Positions 8,254 through 17,019 of a stretch of DNA of 64,000 nucleotides are shown here, in pieces. Under the pieces are notes generated by a model, which saw only the letters and a list, made by a program, of their open reading frames with translations, ran no database searches and was not told the origin of the DNA. How positions within the stretch are numbered: position 1 is the first letter of the stretch; the number at the start of each line of letters is the position of its first letter. Location: the NCBI GenBank assembly GCA_030550585.1, contig JAUQPB010000001.1, forward strand, positions 372,001 through 436,000, written 5' to 3'. This stretch comes from Thermoproteota archaeon. GTDB taxonomy: Archaea; Thermoproteota; Thermoprotei_A; Sulfolobales; Ignisphaeraceae. Position numbers and translations under genes: made by a program.

Positions 8254-9234
8254 TTAAGGTTCCACTACATCTATTGATTCTATCTTGTTGAACAAACCTC
8301 TGAACCAACCTTCTGCATATGGAATAACATTCACGCTCTTAAAATACACTATTTTTAGCATTGATAATTTGAGTGATACCCTATAAGCTTTTCCAACTCT
8401 ATTCAAAACAATATCATCGATTTCCCTAACTCCCCCCAGCATCTTTACCGTTTCAGTGCTTACCCCAACATGGAACAGTGCATCATCGATGCCTATTTCA
8501 CGGGGATTTCTCATCTTAGAGAGAAGCATTATTTCGAATCCAGCTTCATTACTAAAATTTTTGAAATAGCGGTTAGATCCCTTGATAAAGTAGAGAAGGG
8601 TGAACATTGGCGACAGTAATATGCCTCTTTTAATTCTGAAAATGAATAGCTGGGGTGGGGTATATCCTCTGGAATAATAGTAATCTAGATGCCCTTTTAC
8701 AATCCTTTTTACGTACTCTAGAAGTCCTTTAGCATATCTTTTCTCTCTTGCATGGAGTTTAAGCCCTGCGGGAGCATTTAGGCCTAGGGGTATGGGAAAA
8801 GATACTTTAAACCCTACTCTGACAAAGAAGTCTATATCCTCTCCCACCATAAGGTCTTTCCAGCCGCCCCTAGACAAGATATACTCTCTTCTTCCTACCA
8901 AGGTACCGTATGCGTAGACAGGGTCTATGTTTTCTGCGTACTCGATTATTCTATGGAAAGCGGCCAAGTATATTGTGTCTAGGTCGAAGTATGCAGTCAT
9001 AGAGCCTTCTGGACATTTATATAGAGCTATATGCCTCCCCAACCCCCTTGAAGATTTGTATCTATATAGAGTTAAATTGTACTCTTTCCTAAACTCCAGC
9101 AACTTCTCCCATGTCCCATCAGTCGAATAAGAGTCTACTACAACTATGTCGTATCTAGGGTTAAACACCGATTTAATGGATTCCTCAACATATTGGACAT
9201 TATTGAAAACAGTTCCATAGATGCATACTCTCAG
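8254..9234 (-). CDS. Family 2 glycosyltransferase, probable CTG start
   Basis: A GT-A fold transferase of about 326 residues. The conserved N-terminus RVCIYGTVFNNVQYVEESIK lies upstream of the first canonical start (GTG 9168). The reading frame is closed by TGA just before it, and the best start is CTG 9234, about seven bases after GGTGATG. Motifs: DIVVVDSYSTDGTWEKL, then YFDLDTIY for the metal-binding DxD, and GEDIDFFVRVGF late in the domain. No membrane helix is evident. It likely adds a sugar in the surface-glycan pathway; donor and acceptor are unknown. Confidence 0.8.
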   Translation of the reverse strand: MRVCIYGTVFNNVQYVEESIKSVFNPRYDIVVVDSYSTDGTWEKLLEFRKEYNLTLYRYKSSRGLGRHIALYKCPEGSMTAYFDLDTIYLAAFHRIIEYAENIDPVYAYGTLVGRREYILSRGGWKDLMVGEDIDFFVRVGFKVSFPIPLGLNAPAGLKLHAREKRYAKGLLEYVKRIVKGHLDYYYSRGYTPPQLFIFRIKRGILLSPMFTLLYFIKGSNRYFKNFSNEAGFEIMLLSKMRNPREIGIDDALFHVGVSTETVKMLGGVREIDDIVLNRVGKAYRVSLKLSMLKIVYFKSVNVIPYAEGWFRGLFNKIESIDVVEP

Positions 9235-9287
9235 TCTCCATCACCTATCTTTGTATCAAGGCTCAGCCCGTTTATAAAACGATTTTG

Positions 9288-9919
9288 CTAGAAACAACTT
9301 TTGTAGCCAGAAGCATAACTCACTACAATACTCTCATTGCCATGTTTTGACATAGTTATCTTCCGATTTCTATACAGCTGTGAATTAAAGACCGTTGTGT
9401 TGGGGGAAGGGGAACCCGTTTTCTTTCTAATCTTCTCTTTACTGATCTCTAGGAGTTTTTCGATGAGCTTGGTCCTGGCTTTGACTGATTCTTGGCTAAG
9501 TCTAGCTTCATGGAACCCCTCAACATGTAGATAGTAGGCTGCGTCCCATGCGTAGAGAATGTCCTCACTAATCTTCTCAGCTAGTTTGCGGGCCGCCGAG
9601 TCTAGCAGCTTTAAGGTCCATCTACCCCTCGCTCTTGCTTCGCCAGCCTCTTCAAGTTCTGTGGCTAGGGATAAAGCCTTAATACACTCTTCAGCAACCT
9701 TATAGAGTTTTCAGATGCTTGAATAACATCTTCTTTATCGAGAAGTTCCCTGCCCCTCTCAAACATCTTCTCAGCGAGCTCTACATGAACACTAGCCTCC
9801 TCGTCGGGGTCCAACCCAAGCTCCATAATGAGAGAATCTGTTATGAAGAGCTCGACATCTATTCCCCTCTCCCTAGCCTTCTCATAGAGCTTCCTCAGCA
9901 CAATAATAGCTACCTCCAC
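9288..9919 (-). pseudogene. PaREP1-family gene with a one-base frameshift
   Basis: The first frame (GTG 9919, GGGTGC ribosome binding site) gives EVAIIVLRKLYEKARERGID, then the family signature LAEKMFERGRELLDKEDVIQ followed by ASEN. The signature then continues in another frame as LYKVAEECIKALSLATELEE and DILYAWDAAYYLHVEGFHEA. The break falls near 9704 in a run of four A, where five would restore the frame. PaREP1 proteins are HEPN-like helical proteins abundant in hyperthermophilic crenarchaea. The gene is either freshly inactivated or carries a homopolymer sequencing error. Confidence 0.8.
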
Positions 9920-10203
9920 AGAGTTGCACCCAAAGGATAACTACCCCAATATGTCTATGTAGTACAGCCTCAAAAGTTTATGCTGATATCATGCCTAGTG
10001 AACACCAAATATCAACACTTGTACTGACCTCCTCCATGCTCTGAAGGGCTAGACTTGTAAAGATGTTTTGTATCCAGTGTCAAACCATCAAAAACGGTTT
10101 CCTATGTCTCATACACAGATCATTTGTGGTTGATGCGCTTACACAGGCTCAAACCCAAATAAGTGACCTGCAGCTGGATTGTGGAGGGGGTAATAAAAAG
10201 CTT
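9920..10203. other. Spacer, nothing recognised
   Basis: No open frame with a known motif, RNA gene or repeat is visible here. Confidence 0.45.
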
Positions 10204-10487
10204 CTAAAATCCATGTTTCCTACCATATATGAGGAGGTATAATAGGAGAGTAGCTATAGCAGCTAGGCCGATGAACATGGCTCGGGCACCGGAAATGGCA
10301 CGCTACCTCCCCGTGTTAGATCGTAGTATATTATCGACCCCGAGTAAACCATGAATGCATGACTTGAACCCTTAAGCAATATCTGAAGAGTGTTGGGATC
10401 AGCCCATACGATGACGGCATCTCCAAAGCCAGAGGCTGCTTCGCGAATTTCCTGACCGTTTGTCCTTAGAGGGCGGACTAAACCACT
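10204..10487 (-). pseudogene. C-terminal remnant of a membrane-anchored protein
   Basis: A minus-strand frame without a start reads REAASGFGDAVIVWADPNTL, then ILLKGSSHAFMVYSGSIIYY, ending near VPEP. After a frameshift it closes with MFIGLAAIATLLLYLLIYGR and a TAG. A beta-rich ectodomain followed by one C-terminal membrane helix and a basic cytoplasmic end is typical of archaeal cell-surface proteins. The 5' part is missing and I do not recognise the family. Confidence 0.5.
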
Positions 10488-10559
10488 TTAAACTGTCACA
10501 ACCCCCCTTTGGAAGCAAACAGTTTTCATATATTTTCGCTGGGGTTGACATGTCTTTTG

Positions 10560-10569
10560 TGTCTAGACA
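10560..10569. promoter_or_regulatory. Palindrome upstream of vapBC module 4
   Basis: TGTCTAGACA is a perfect 10-bp palindrome 50 bases before the vapB start, and ATGTCT recurs at 10549, 10588 and 10602. Such spaced half sites fit autoregulatory binding by the RHH antitoxin. The repeats are seen; the function is inferred. Confidence 0.45.
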
Positions 10570-10618
10570 TAAAAAGGTTTATTAGCTATGTCTGTGCATA
10601 GTATGTCTGGCGAGGCCC

Positions 10619-10843
10619 GTGTCTGCCAAGATAACTGTTAGGATTCCTCTAGAGCTGAAGAGGCGCATGGAGAGGTTTTCTAGTGTTAATTGGAGTGATG
10701 TTGTTAGGAGAGCTATTGAGGAAAAGCTGAGGGAGCTCGAGGTCAGGGAGGCCATTGAGGCCATGGATGAGATAGCCTCAAAAGCTAGGTCTGTAAGGTC
10801 TTTGGCTGAGGTTATAAGAGAGTTTAGGGATAGAAGGAGATGA
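10619..10843 (+). CDS. vapB: VapB-like antitoxin (module 4)
   Basis: A 74-residue protein with ITVRIPLELKRRMERFSSVN and WSDVVRRAIEEKLRELEVRE, the ribbon-helix-helix antitoxin type that partners crenarchaeal VapC. An acidic/basic C-terminal helix (IREFRDRRR) would lie along the toxin. It starts at GTG 10619. Its stop overlaps the toxin ATG (ATGA), so the two are translated together. Confidence 0.85.
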   Translation: MSAKITVRIPLELKRRMERFSSVNWSDVVRRAIEEKLRELEVREAIEAMDEIASKARSVRSLAEVIREFRDRRR

Positions 10844-11268
10844 AGAACATTGTTCTAGATGCTAGCGCTGTTGTTAAGTGGTTTGTGAGGGAAGATGAAT
10901 TTGAGGAGATGAAGAGGGTCAGGGATTTAATCGTAGGCAGTAAGGTGAGGGCATATATCCCGGCACTACTATTTATAGAGGTTTCCAATGCTCTTAGATA
11001 CACCGAGGGCCTAACACCCGAAGACATTATTAAAGCCATTGGCGCTCTTCAAAAACTTGGACTAGAGGTTGTAAATGATTCCGAGTTGCTCGAGGACGCT
11101 ATTAGGATAGCCTTTGAGAAGGAGATCACAGTATACGACTCGATATATCTATCGCTGGCAAAGAGAGTGGGCGGAGTTGTTATAACATACGATAGGGAGA
11201 TGCTCAACAAGAGCGGGGGTATAGCCATGAAGGCAAGTGCCTTCCTAAAACAATTTGCAACAGCATAA
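10840..11268 (+). CDS. vapC: VapC-type PIN-domain toxin (module 4)
   Basis: A 142-residue PIN ribonuclease with acidic motifs IVLDASAVVKWFV, LLFIEVSNALRY, ITVYDSIYLSLA and VVITYDREML. The whole domain is intact. ATG 10840 overlaps the vapB stop. Like modules 1-3 it could act as a stress RNase and also help hold this decaying island on the chromosome. Confidence 0.9.
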   Translation: MKNIVLDASAVVKWFVREDEFEEMKRVRDLIVGSKVRAYIPALLFIEVSNALRYTEGLTPEDIIKAIGALQKLGLEVVNDSELLEDAIRIAFEKEITVYDSIYLSLAKRVGGVVITYDREMLNKSGGIAMKASAFLKQFATA

Positions 11269-11432
11269 TATCACAAACCTTCTACCTGCCCATTAAAATG
11301 CCTCAAGATCCTTCAAGGTGCAAATCCCTTTATCTACATGTGTTAATGGGTTGTAGCTGTGGGGTTATATAATGGTTTGTGAAGAGAGCTAGCGAGAAAC
11401 ATATAAAACTTTGATACGGTATAGCAAAGTCT

Positions 11433-11798
11433 TGTTGGTGTTGTTGGGCATGTTAGGGTGCGTGCAAGGGTGTGAAATGTTGAGGAGCCGTCAAGGTGTA
11501 GAGAGGTGGAGCTCCTAGCCGATACAGGGCTATATACACAGTACTGCCCACAAATCTTCTGATGGAGCTTGGTGTAAAGCCTGTTGGGAAGAGGAGGTTT
11601 AGGCTGGCAAACAACCAGGTTATTGAGCGTGACATCGACATCGTTGGCATATAGATACAGGGAATGAAAACCCATACAATAGCAGTTTTCGGAAACGAAA
11701 ACATCTACCTACTCGGCATAGTAACCCTTGAGGAACTGGGTCTAGAGATAGACCTTGTGAAAGGCGGGCTCAGACCCATGGAACCCCTACTAATGTAG
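11433..11798 (+). pseudogene. Retropepsin-like clan AA aspartic protease, broken
   Basis: Reading across frames recovers GHVRVRARV, stop, EVELLADTGLYTQYCPQIF with the DTG active-site triad, stop, then LLMELGVKPVGKRRFRLANN and QVIERDIDIVGI, stop. The end is HTIAVFGNENIYLLGIVTLE and ELGLEIDLVKGGLRPMEPL. This covers the archaeal clan AA family from end to end. It has one in-frame TGA and two frameshifts, so it cannot make the protease. A second copy of its last 57 bp lies at 2961. Confidence 0.8.
11730..11786 (+). repeat. 57-bp repeat, copy 2
   Basis: The parent copy, lying in frame at the 3' end of the protease relic. It matches 2961-3017 with three mismatches. Confidence 0.85.
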
Positions 11799-11975
11799 AG
11801 ACAAAACAACTACTAGATAGGCTCTTCGCAAAACACCACGCCAGCGCAACCATTACCTGCACTATACCTAAACCAAACTCACACACATTTTAAAGCTTAC
11901 AACTACATCACATCATATGCTATTAAGTTTGTGTGGGCTAGGGTTGTCGAAGGCAATAGAATTGGTTGTAGAGAT

Positions 11976-12512
11976 TCACGGTATTGCCCTTAGTATTATG
12001 TTTGCTATTAGTGTTGCTATTACCGATCCCGTTAATATCCACGATATTTTCGTTATATAGTCCATTCTCTTATCTAAGGCATCTATCCTCTTGTCTAGAT
12101 CATCTATTCTCTTTGTCAGCTCTGTGTATGCTCCTTCTAGCTTCGATACCCTATCCCTCAATTCTGAAATATCCCTCCTCAACTCGTTTATGTTGTTGAA
12201 TACCTCTGATCTCAGGCTTTCAATAGATCTATTCACATTTTCTATGTGGCCCATAAACTCTTTTCTATGCTCTAAAAATTCGTGTCTTAAACTCTCTATA
12301 GACTCTCTAAAGCTCTTTTCAAGAGATTTTATTTCGCTTCTTAAGCCATTCTCAACCCTCTCCAAATCGCTTTTCGTTGCAACATCTCTTAGAATAGCGT
12401 TTATCATAGCCAATCTTATGTCAGGTTCGGAAACAAGTAGCTCAGCAAGCCTCTTCCTAGCCCTGGCATCCACCTCGAAAAGCCTAACAACATCCTCGGC
12501 GGTGAGACCCAT
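11976..12512 (-). CDS. Coiled-coil protein with a C-terminal membrane anchor
   Basis: About 178 residues. The N-terminal helical part is GLTAEDVVRLFEVDARARKR and LAELLVSEPDIRLAMINAIL. A long heptad coiled coil follows (residues ~45-150, ending in repeats DDLDKRIDALDKRMDYI). One membrane helix closes the protein (ISWILTGSVIATLIANIILR). Crenarchaea carry many such proteins, and the role is not known. A TATA box at 12530-12537 places the transcript start near 12510, so I favour ATG 12512, probably leaderless, over GTG 12521. Confidence 0.75.
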   Translation of the reverse strand: MGLTAEDVVRLFEVDARARKRLAELLVSEPDIRLAMINAILRDVATKSDLERVENGLRSEIKSLEKSFRESIESLRHEFLEHRKEFMGHIENVNRSIESLRSEVFNNINELRRDISELRDRVSKLEGAYTELTKRIDDLDKRIDALDKRMDYITKISWILTGSVIATLIANIILRAIP

Positions 12513-13018
12513 GGAATTCACATAGAGAGTATATAGCTTTTCAACTATTTAAGCATTGCTTAGCCAAAGCCAAAAACACTAAAATAAAATAGAATTTAGT
12601 GTGCCGCCTTACAGCATTGAGTTTCCTTGGAGCAACACTTAATACAACTAAAAACCTTTGCTTAAGCCCACCACCTATTCCTAGAGATGGTGTTGGAGTT
12701 CAGCATTGATCGTAGGTGAAATAGCCTCGAATTAGTAAGCATATTGGTCACCTTAACATTCCCTCATCATATATCAGTAACTCGGACCCACGATCATCCC
12801 AAAACTGCTACAAGTAAACGTGGGTGAATTGGAACAGTGTCGATGGCTTATTCAGCTCTGCAGGCAGCTCTGTTTACTCTCCTAGAGCTCGAGACGTCTA
12901 AGAAAACTGCAGATCATGTCTATATTACAGCACCTAAAAACTTTGTGCGCACAATCACCACATAAAAGAATTGCATGGTTTCACTATCGCAATTTGAGAG
13001 AAGCTGTCGATTTAGTGT
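12513..13018. other. Non-coding spacer
   Basis: No gene is recognised. On the minus strand around 12736-12800 a CTGA tetramer precedes ATGATGA by a few bases and a GTGA follows 12 bases later. This recalls D'/C' boxes of C/D sRNAs, but the outer C box is poor and I do not call it. Confidence 0.4.
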
Positions 13019-13414
13019 ATGGGCTTTGAAAACAGTGCATTAGATCAAGTAACCGTTTTGATCCCCGTATTGAATGAGGAGAAGGCTATTGGTATAGTAT
13101 TAGACGAGGTTATAAAAACTGGTGCCCTCTCAAAAACATCATAGTAGTTGATGGTGGTAGCACCGATAAAACAGTAGAAATAGCTAAATCTAAAAATGTG
13201 TTGGTGGTGCCCCAGAGAGGTAGGGACAAGGCCGATGCAATAAAAATGGGTTTAGAGTATGTGAAGATATATCGTTGTGATGGACGGTGATGGTACCTAC
13301 CCTGCAGAGTATATACCGAGGCTTCTAAGGAAAATGAAGGACGGTGGATGCTGTACCATGGATTCTATAACAAATATCGCTACACCACATGATTCTACAT
13401 GTCTAGAGGATTAA
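13019..13414 (+). pseudogene. Dolichyl-phosphate sugar transferase-like GT2, frameshifted
   Basis: ATG 13019 opens a GT2 gene: VTVLIPVLNEEKAIGIVLDE. The frame then shifts to NIIVVDGGSTDKTVEIAKSK and VVPQRGRDKADAIKMGLEYV, and shifts again to IVVMDGDGTYPAEYIPRLLR. 'DADGTYPAEYIP' is the DxD region of the DPM1/ALG5-like branch, which loads sugars on polyprenyl phosphate. Two frameshifts plus loss of the remainder make it a pseudogene. It may once have fed AglB-type N-glycosylation. Confidence 0.8.
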
Positions 13415-13568
13415 ATCAGCTAAAGCATGTGCATAGGGTTCATGGAGTTGGAGTATTTTATACATTGCATTATTTTGTTCTTGCACCATGTGATCGCCTA
13501 TGCTATTGGTTTTAGAGACCTTATATTCGAGAAGAATTCGCTGGTATAATAAATTATGGAAAAGTTGG

Positions 13569-13620
13569 TCAGTGATCGAGGGCCTCTTCATCTGATTCAT
13601 CTAAACCCCGTTTTCATCAT
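13569..13620 (-). ncRNA. Candidate C/D box sRNA (weaker)
   Basis: On the minus strand, C box ATGATGA (13620-13614), 12-nt element AAACGGGGTTTA, then a linker, C'-like ATGAAGA, 12-nt element GGCCCTCGATCA and D box CTGA (13572-13569). The D' box is not recognisable, which lowers confidence. A TATA box (TTTATAAA, 13647-13654) lies about 30 bases upstream of the C box, where archaeal sRNA promoters sit. Targets were not identified. Confidence 0.35.
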
Positions 13621-13646
13621 CGAGTCGATCTCTAGGCACACCCTGT

Positions 13647-13654
13647 TTATAAAG
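13647..13654. promoter_or_regulatory. Symmetrical TATA box
   Basis: TTTATAAA reads the same on both strands. It is about 36-43 bases before the ATG of the winged-helix gene to its right and about 30 bases before the candidate sRNA C box to its left, so it could fire both ways. Confidence 0.45.
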
Positions 13655-13689
13655 TATTATCATGTGCTAACATAGTTTTTGTGGTATAT

Positions 13690-13980
13690 ATGTCGATGGA
13701 ATTTGACTATGTGTTGCCTAGAAAAAGTGTGCCGCCCCAGTTCATAGTCTTGTCTATAATAGCAAAATACAACGGTTTAACGCTATCACAATTGTATTCA
13801 TTGGTTAAGCAGAGCAGATGCAATGAATCCTTCGACAAATTGTCTGTCAAGGATCTGGAGAACGATCTGAATATGTTGCGTATCCTCGGGTTGGTGGAAG
13901 AGTCTGGTGGTGTATATACTGTGACTGAGAAGGGTAGGTTTGTTCTAGGGAAATTCACAAATAATGGTAAATGCCTCTAA
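13690..13980 (+). CDS. Small winged-helix DNA-binding protein
   Basis: About 96 residues. PQFIVLSIIAKYNGLTLSQL and LYSLVKQSRC form the first helices. KDLENDLNMLRILGLVEESG, then VYTVTEKGRFVLGKF, match the recognition helix and wing of PadR/MarR-like archaeal regulators. ATG 13690 is chosen because GTGGT lies just upstream; GTG 13681 is possible. It converges on the hydrogenase operon, ending 8 bases from it. Whether it regulates that operon is unknown. Confidence 0.7.
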   Translation: MSMEFDYVLPRKSVPPQFIVLSIIAKYNGLTLSQLYSLVKQSRCNESFDKLSVKDLENDLNMLRILGLVEESGGVYTVTEKGRFVLGKFTNNGKCL

Positions 13981-13987
13981 CAGCTGC

Positions 13988-15331
13988 TTAGAAGAAGTAT
14001 GAAATGATGTAGCCCTGCAACATGAAGAGTATTATAGATGCTGATGATGTTGTTGCAAGTAGTAGTAGTGCTGCTTTCGGGTTTTGAACGCTCATTCTAT
14101 CTCCATCGCTCTCCGATTTTTTGACGCACGAGTATATTATTTTGAAGGCGTACCCCGTGGACACTACGATGACGATGAAAAATAGTGCAGCGTAGAGATG
14201 GAAGATGCTACCCAATGCAAAAATTTTTAGGAAAATGAATAGCTCTGACCAGAATGTTAGGAATGGGGGTAGCCCCAGAAGCCCTAGAGAAGATGCTACT
14301 ATAACATATCTTGCAAGACTATTGTCCCACATGTAAGCATATCCAACCTCGCGAATTTGCATCATTTCCAACATTGTATATGCTATTAGGAAGACAGGTA
14401 CTTTTGATAGAGCGTGCGCCAGAATGTGAAGGGCTCCATAGTCAACAACATTGTTTGCAAATGCCAAGACAAGGTAGTTCATGTGCGCCACAGTGCTGTA
14501 GGCTAGCAGTCTCCTGAAATCGCTTTGGAACAGCGAGGCTAGCGAACCTATAAAAGCTGTTAGAATAGAGAGGGCTGAGACCAGGTTTCGAATGAGCGCG
14601 CCACCATTATACGCAAAAAGCCCAGCAACATAGGTTGCAACCGGTGTTACCGCCCCCATATGCATTATTGCCAACGTTGAAAGCATTGACACATCGGCAT
14701 CGGGCACCCAGAAGTAGAATGGAAACACAGCCGCTTCTGTCAGAAAACCTATGACAATAAACATTTTCGATGGAACAGAGGCCCTACTCAAGATTACGCT
14801 AATTGATGTCGAGTCGCATTCAGCTACACTTAGAACAATTCCTATCAAAGCCATTAGAGAGCCTATAACACACACCAGAACATACTTCATTGTTGCCTCA
14901 TATTCTTCTCTTGTGTGGCGAATATTCAAAGCCGCTATAGTTGTGTAACTCAGCCCCTCCCAATAGATGAACAGCTTAATGATGTCGTTAACCTGGGTTG
15001 TTGTTGCAAGTGTTACCAGCATTGTAAGAGAATTGAACAGGACGAGAAGCATTGAAATAAGAACCTTCCTAGGAGTGTAGATATACCTTCTAATGGATAT
15101 TATATAGCCTTCTGAAATAAGCGATACAAGCGCTGAAACAACCCCCACAAGCCCAGTTAAACCACGAATGCTAAGAGCTATTGCCATTTGCACCAACGTA
15201 GTGGCAATGGCTATGTATATTGGGATGAAGTCGTATCTTCTCCCAAGCCTTTTCAAAACTATTGTTGCCAATGCCATTAGGGTTACTGAGGATAGTGTTA
15301 CCAGTATTAAGAGCTGCTCATAGGAGATCAT
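13988..15331 (-). CDS. Complex I-like antiporter subunit, NuoN/NuoM type
   Basis: A 447-residue membrane protein with about 12-14 helices. The conserved helix-5 Glu is in LFIYWEGLSYTT. The helix-7/8 region is FPFYFWVPDADVSML, with Tyr where relatives often have His. The cytoplasmic-side signature is DFRRLLAYSTVAHMNY. It would move H+ or Na+ in the membrane arm, coupled to electron transfer. ATGA overlap with the preceding NuoL-like gene shows translational coupling. It is the last gene of the operon. Confidence 0.88.
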   Translation of the reverse strand: MISYEQLLILVTLSSVTLMALATIVLKRLGRRYDFIPIYIAIATTLVQMAIALSIRGLTGLVGVVSALVSLISEGYIISIRRYIYTPRKVLISMLLVLFNSLTMLVTLATTTQVNDIIKLFIYWEGLSYTTIAALNIRHTREEYEATMKYVLVCVIGSLMALIGIVLSVAECDSTSISVILSRASVPSKMFIVIGFLTEAAVFPFYFWVPDADVSMLSTLAIMHMGAVTPVATYVAGLFAYNGGALIRNLVSALSILTAFIGSLASLFQSDFRRLLAYSTVAHMNYLVLAFANNVVDYGALHILAHALSKVPVFLIAYTMLEMMQIREVGYAYMWDNSLARYVIVASSLGLLGLPPFLTFWSELFIFLKIFALGSIFHLYAALFFIVIVVSTGYAFKIIYSCVKKSESDGDRMSVQNPKAALLLLATTSSASIILFMLQGYIISYFF

Positions 15332-17016
15332 AGTATATGCACCAAAACAGCCAGGATCATAACAACTAAAACAAAGATTAGTAGATAGAGTAGGAAGTTA
15401 GAGGGCTTGCCTGTATGGAGAGAGGAGGCCAATGCAGCAAAATTCTTGTAGAAAACCTTTCCCAACGCCATATAGGCCTTGTCTAAATAGAGTGAAGACT
15501 CTATGAAATCTCTGAGCTCCTCCCAAGGACTCTCAGCTACTAGGGTGGTTGGGGCCTTATATAAATATAGAATTGATGCTAGTATCCCTATCAATGTTGA
15601 GATCAAGAGAATTGCATTGATGCTATATATATCACTTGTATCAATACAAACACTACAGATGTTGACTATTGGCAGAGGTAACAACAAAACAACTACTAAT
15701 AAAACAGCTATCGGTATTGCCATATACCAATCAATTCTATGCTCAAAAACCTTTTCCGGTTTGCCGTAAAAGAATGTTATTATTGCTGCTCTCATAATGA
15801 ATAGAGCCAGCATAAAAGAGAGCAACGAGGAAATTGTCAATGCTACTGCATGCGGCACCACACCTGTCAAACCCTCTAATATATGCTCTTTAACAAAGCC
15901 TGAGAAAAGAGGTGGTATGCCAGCAGCGCTCAACGCGCCAATAACAAACGCTATTGCCTCGAACTTGAAGTTTTGGTGATATAACCCATGAACTATTCTC
16001 ATATCTCTTGAATGCGCTGAATGCTCAACCACACCAGCTGTATAGAATAGCATTGCCTTGAAGGTTGCATGACTAATGAAATACAGAACTGCTAGCGCAT
16101 AGTTCTTTTGGATTATGGCTAGAAGCATTATCGAGATGCTTGAAACGGTGCTGTAAGCCAAAACTCTTTTGATATCGTATGCTACTAGCCCTGCTAAAGA
16201 GGCTAAAAACAATGTTGCTAGCAAAGCTATGAAAAGAATATTTGCAGCCATTGTATCGGCTATTATGACATTGGAAAAGCGCAGAACCAGATAAACCCCT
16301 GCCTTAACCAATGTTGCTGCATGCAAAAGCGCGCTCACAGGAGTCGGACCCTCCATCGCATCTGGCAACCAGGTGTGCAATGGGAATTGAGCTGATTTTC
16401 CTATAGCAGACAAAACTATGGCTATAGATACAAATGATGGTATAATGCTTGACTCTAACCGTGAAATAGATGTTATTCCATGCATTAATGCATATGCCAC
16501 AGCGATAGCCAAGCCAATGTCGCTCATACGCGTCATTACAAGTGCTTTTACCCCTGCAATCCTAGCTTCTTCCTTCCACCACCAATAGGCAATCAAGAGT
16601 GCGCTACAAAGACCTATAAGCTCCCAATGCATAAAGAGGTGCAAGATATCATCTGTTAACACAAGATTGGTCATGGAGCCTATGAACAATACGAATAGAG
16701 AATAGTATCTTACATAGTCTCTCTCGCTATGCATATAGCCTATGCTATACAATGTTGATAGAAACCCAATTAGATTTACCATCAAGGCAAAAATCTTTGA
16801 TATTGCATCGACTCTAAACGTTATCCCTGCTATTGTTAGAATGGTGTTGTTATTGACAACAATTTGCAGTAGTACTGAGGCTAAGAAAGAGATGAGTGTC
16901 GAGGCTACAGATACTAGCTCAACTAACCTCCTCCTACCAACACCAAACAACAGTATTAATGCCACACCTATGAAGTTTGTGAACAGAGCTAGGAACAATA
17001 TCAATTCTCCAACCAT
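15328..17016 (-). CDS. Complex I-like antiporter subunit, NuoL type
   Basis: 562 residues. Conserved features are LFMHWELIGLCSALLIAYWW with the channel Glu, FPLHTWLPDAMEGPTPVSAL and LLHAATLVKAGVYLV with the Lys, and IKRVLAYSTVSS. The C-terminal ~110 residues continue past the core, with an amphipathic stretch and a last helix (LLYLLIFVLVVMILAVLVHI). This resembles the NuoL C-terminal extension that runs along the membrane arm. It starts four bases after the NuoK-like gene. Confidence 0.9.
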   Translation of the reverse strand: MVGELILFLALFTNFIGVALILLFGVGRRRLVELVSVASTLISFLASVLLQIVVNNNTILTIAGITFRVDAISKIFALMVNLIGFLSTLYSIGYMHSERDYVRYYSLFVLFIGSMTNLVLTDDILHLFMHWELIGLCSALLIAYWWWKEEARIAGVKALVMTRMSDIGLAIAVAYALMHGITSISRLESSIIPSFVSIAIVLSAIGKSAQFPLHTWLPDAMEGPTPVSALLHAATLVKAGVYLVLRFSNVIIADTMAANILFIALLATLFLASLAGLVAYDIKRVLAYSTVSSISIMLLAIIQKNYALAVLYFISHATFKAMLFYTAGVVEHSAHSRDMRIVHGLYHQNFKFEAIAFVIGALSAAGIPPLFSGFVKEHILEGLTGVVPHAVALTISSLLSFMLALFIMRAAIITFFYGKPEKVFEHRIDWYMAIPIAVLLVVVLLLPLPIVNICSVCIDTSDIYSINAILLISTLIGILASILYLYKAPTTLVAESPWEELRDFIESSLYLDKAYMALGKVFYKNFAALASSLHTGKPSNFLLYLLIFVLVVMILAVLVHIL

Positions 17017-17019
17017 AAG

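Noticed and set aside
12736-12800. A third C/D box sRNA
   Set aside because: D' and C' are present but the outer C box is degenerate and the guide length is off, so evidence is too weak.
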